Below, piece after piece: positions 4,929-5,333 of a stretch of DNA of 5,333 nt. The number at the start of each line of letters is the position of its first letter. Position 1 is the first letter of the stretch. The stretch comes from Desulfobulbus sp. (GTDB lineage: Bacteria; Pseudomonadota; Gammaproteobacteria; Burkholderiales; Rhodocyclaceae): assembly GCA_009782025.1 (NCBI GenBank), contig WQUQ01000138.1, positions 1 through 5,333 of the forward strand, read 5' to 3'. Below the pieces are notes generated by a model. That model saw only the letters and a program-made list of their open reading frames with translations. It was not told where the DNA came from and made no database searches. Position numbers and translations under genes: made by a program.

Positions 4929-5018
4929 CGTAGGATGGGTAGAGCAAAGCGAAACCCATCGCCACGCGGGCGTGGGGTGGAGGATTGATGGGTTTCGCTA
5001 CGCTCTACCCATCCTACG
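4929..5018. repeat. 90-bp inverted-repeat element (BIME/MITE-like)
   Basis: Two 32-nt arms (4929-4960 and 4987-5018) match as inverted repeats at 30 of 32 positions and begin and end CGTAGGATGGGTAGAGC...GATGGG. The 26-nt centre holds a further 6-bp hairpin, CCACGC/GCGTGG (4962-4975). The type GTAGGATGGGTAGAGCG...GCGAAACCCATC is a familiar dispersed element in beta- and gammaproteobacterial genomes. It encodes nothing; apparent VGWVEQSETH-type peptides are read-through of the repeat. In RNA it would form a very stable hairpin that could end or insulate transcription between the phage operon and its neighbours. Confidence 0.88.
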
Positions 5019-5064
5019 CTGGCTGTTTTCTACGCTTGCTGCCGGGAGACATAGGCTGGCTTGG

Positions 5065-5253
5065 TCACCAACGAAATTCTGGCCACTCGGAAAAATCCAC
5101 TAGATCTCGAGGTTGAGCGTTTTGCTTTGCTGCCTCCTCTGCCATAAACCGTTCAAAATCTAGGTACTTTGGCGAAAATGGCGAGATGTCATCCAGAATC
5201 GACGGAAGGCGACGGAACCTAGCCTTACCATCCTTAGCCCCAACACTCGTCAC
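5065..5253 (-). CDS. Hypothetical 62-residue protein, possibly a 5'-truncated gene
   Basis: The frame begins at GTG 5253, directly after an in-frame TAA, and ends at TGA 5067-5065. The product is acidic-aromatic with segments SILDDISPFSPKYLDFERFM and DFSEWPEFRW and no membrane or cysteine motif. I do not recognise a family. Base composition is clearly lower in GC than the phage genes, and codon use is less biased (GAT, TTT, CAA, CTA), which suggests a different origin. There is no good Shine-Dalgarno sequence before GTG. It may be the tail of a gene whose 5' part was displaced by the element starting near 5270, or not a gene at all. Confidence 0.4.
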   Translation of the reverse strand: MTSVGAKDGKARFRRLPSILDDISPFSPKYLDFERFMAEEAAKQNAQPRDLVDFSEWPEFRW

Positions 5254-5274
5254 TTAACAACCATTTTGAGGTAT

Positions 5275-5296
5275 CCTGTCCACTTTTCCCGACAGG
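5275..5296. other. Inverted repeat over the ribosome binding site of the edge gene
   Basis: CCTGTC (5275-5280) pairs with GACAGG (5291-5296) across a 10-nt loop. The right arm includes part of the AGGAG ribosome binding site of the plus-strand gene at 5307. It could be part of an insertion-sequence end or a hairpin that limits translation. Confidence 0.4.
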
Positions 5297-5306
5297 AGAA
5301 CCGTAC

Positions 5307-5333
5307 ATGGCCCGAACGCTTGCAGCCCTTGGG
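5307..5333 (+). CDS. Start of a plus-strand gene, possibly an IS4-type transposase (first 9 codons)
   Basis: ATG 5307 is preceded by ACAGGAG with about 8 nt spacing, a good ribosome binding site, and the frame encodes MARTLAALG up to the window end. Some IS4-family transposases begin MART.AAL as I recall, and the short inverted repeat just upstream would fit an insertion-sequence end. Nine residues cannot establish the family. The gene is divergent from the phage operon, so it is not part of it. Confidence 0.4.

Larger units (their letters stand above)
4673..5064. other. Non-coding interval upstream of the lysis operon
   Basis: About 390 bp without a convincing gene. It holds the REP-like hairpin, the paired 19-bp direct repeats, the 22-bp palindrome, the TTAACC dyad and the 90-bp inverted-repeat element, listed separately. 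I see no clear sigma-70 promoter and no tRNA. A late-phage promoter using a phage activator could be here but cannot be identified from sequence alone. Confidence 0.6.

Noticed and set aside
4900..5103. 67-codon plus-strand frame with VGWVEQSETH-type peptide
   Set aside because: It is translation through the 90-bp inverted-repeat element, a well-known source of spurious predicted proteins.
1..5333. CRISPR array, tRNA or rRNA
   Set aside because: No regularly spaced repeats, no cloverleaf-like segment with TTCGANNC context and no rRNA-like sequence were seen on either strand.

Overview
The window reads as the lysis and DNA-packaging end of a Mu-like (transposable, Myoviridae-type) prophage in a GC-rich proteobacterium. 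A betaproteobacterium (Rhodocyclales/Burkholderiales-like) is the best guess, from the GC-rich codon use, the style of the phage proteins and several interspersed hairpin repeats of kinds familiar from those genomes. All recognisable phage genes lie on the minus strand, so the operon reads from about 4.67 kb down to position 1.

Layout in transcription order: a small four-cysteine protein (4672-4487); a GH24 lysozyme with an N-terminal signal-anchor segment (4490-3984); an Rz-like i-spanin (3987-3466) with an Rz1-like o-spanin embedded in another frame (from 3725); a 28-residue membrane protein (3469-3383); a TraR/DksA C4 zinc-finger protein starting at GTG (3386-3153); a membrane plus coiled-coil protein (3130-2732, in the Mu gp25 position); a small winged-helix-like protein (2739-2428, Mu gp26 position); a DUF3486 small terminase candidate (2339-1791, Mu gp27-like); the large terminase (1794-379, Mu gp28-like); and the start of a DUF935 portal protein (369 to beyond position 1, Mu gp29-like). 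Most junctions are 4-8 nt stop/start overlaps, so translation is probably coupled along the operon: lysis proteins open the envelope, and terminase plus portal package DNA into heads.

Upstream of the operon, 4673-5064 has no convincing gene. It holds a REP-type hairpin next to the first start codon, a 19-bp direct repeat 90 bp apart enclosing a perfect 22-bp palindrome with a CRP-like core, a short TTAACC dyad, and a 90-bp near-perfect inverted-repeat element. Beyond it lie a lower-GC 62-codon minus-strand ORF of unknown function (5253-5065) and, at the window edge, the first nine codons of a plus-strand gene, possibly a transposase.

The most notable points are a double-hairpin repeat inserted in frame inside the large terminase gene, the o-spanin frame staying open straight into the zinc-finger gene, the 28-codon membrane protein wedged between coupled genes, and the palindrome/direct-repeat array ahead of the lysis operon. 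I see no clear evidence of a wholly new system; the novelty is in these details.
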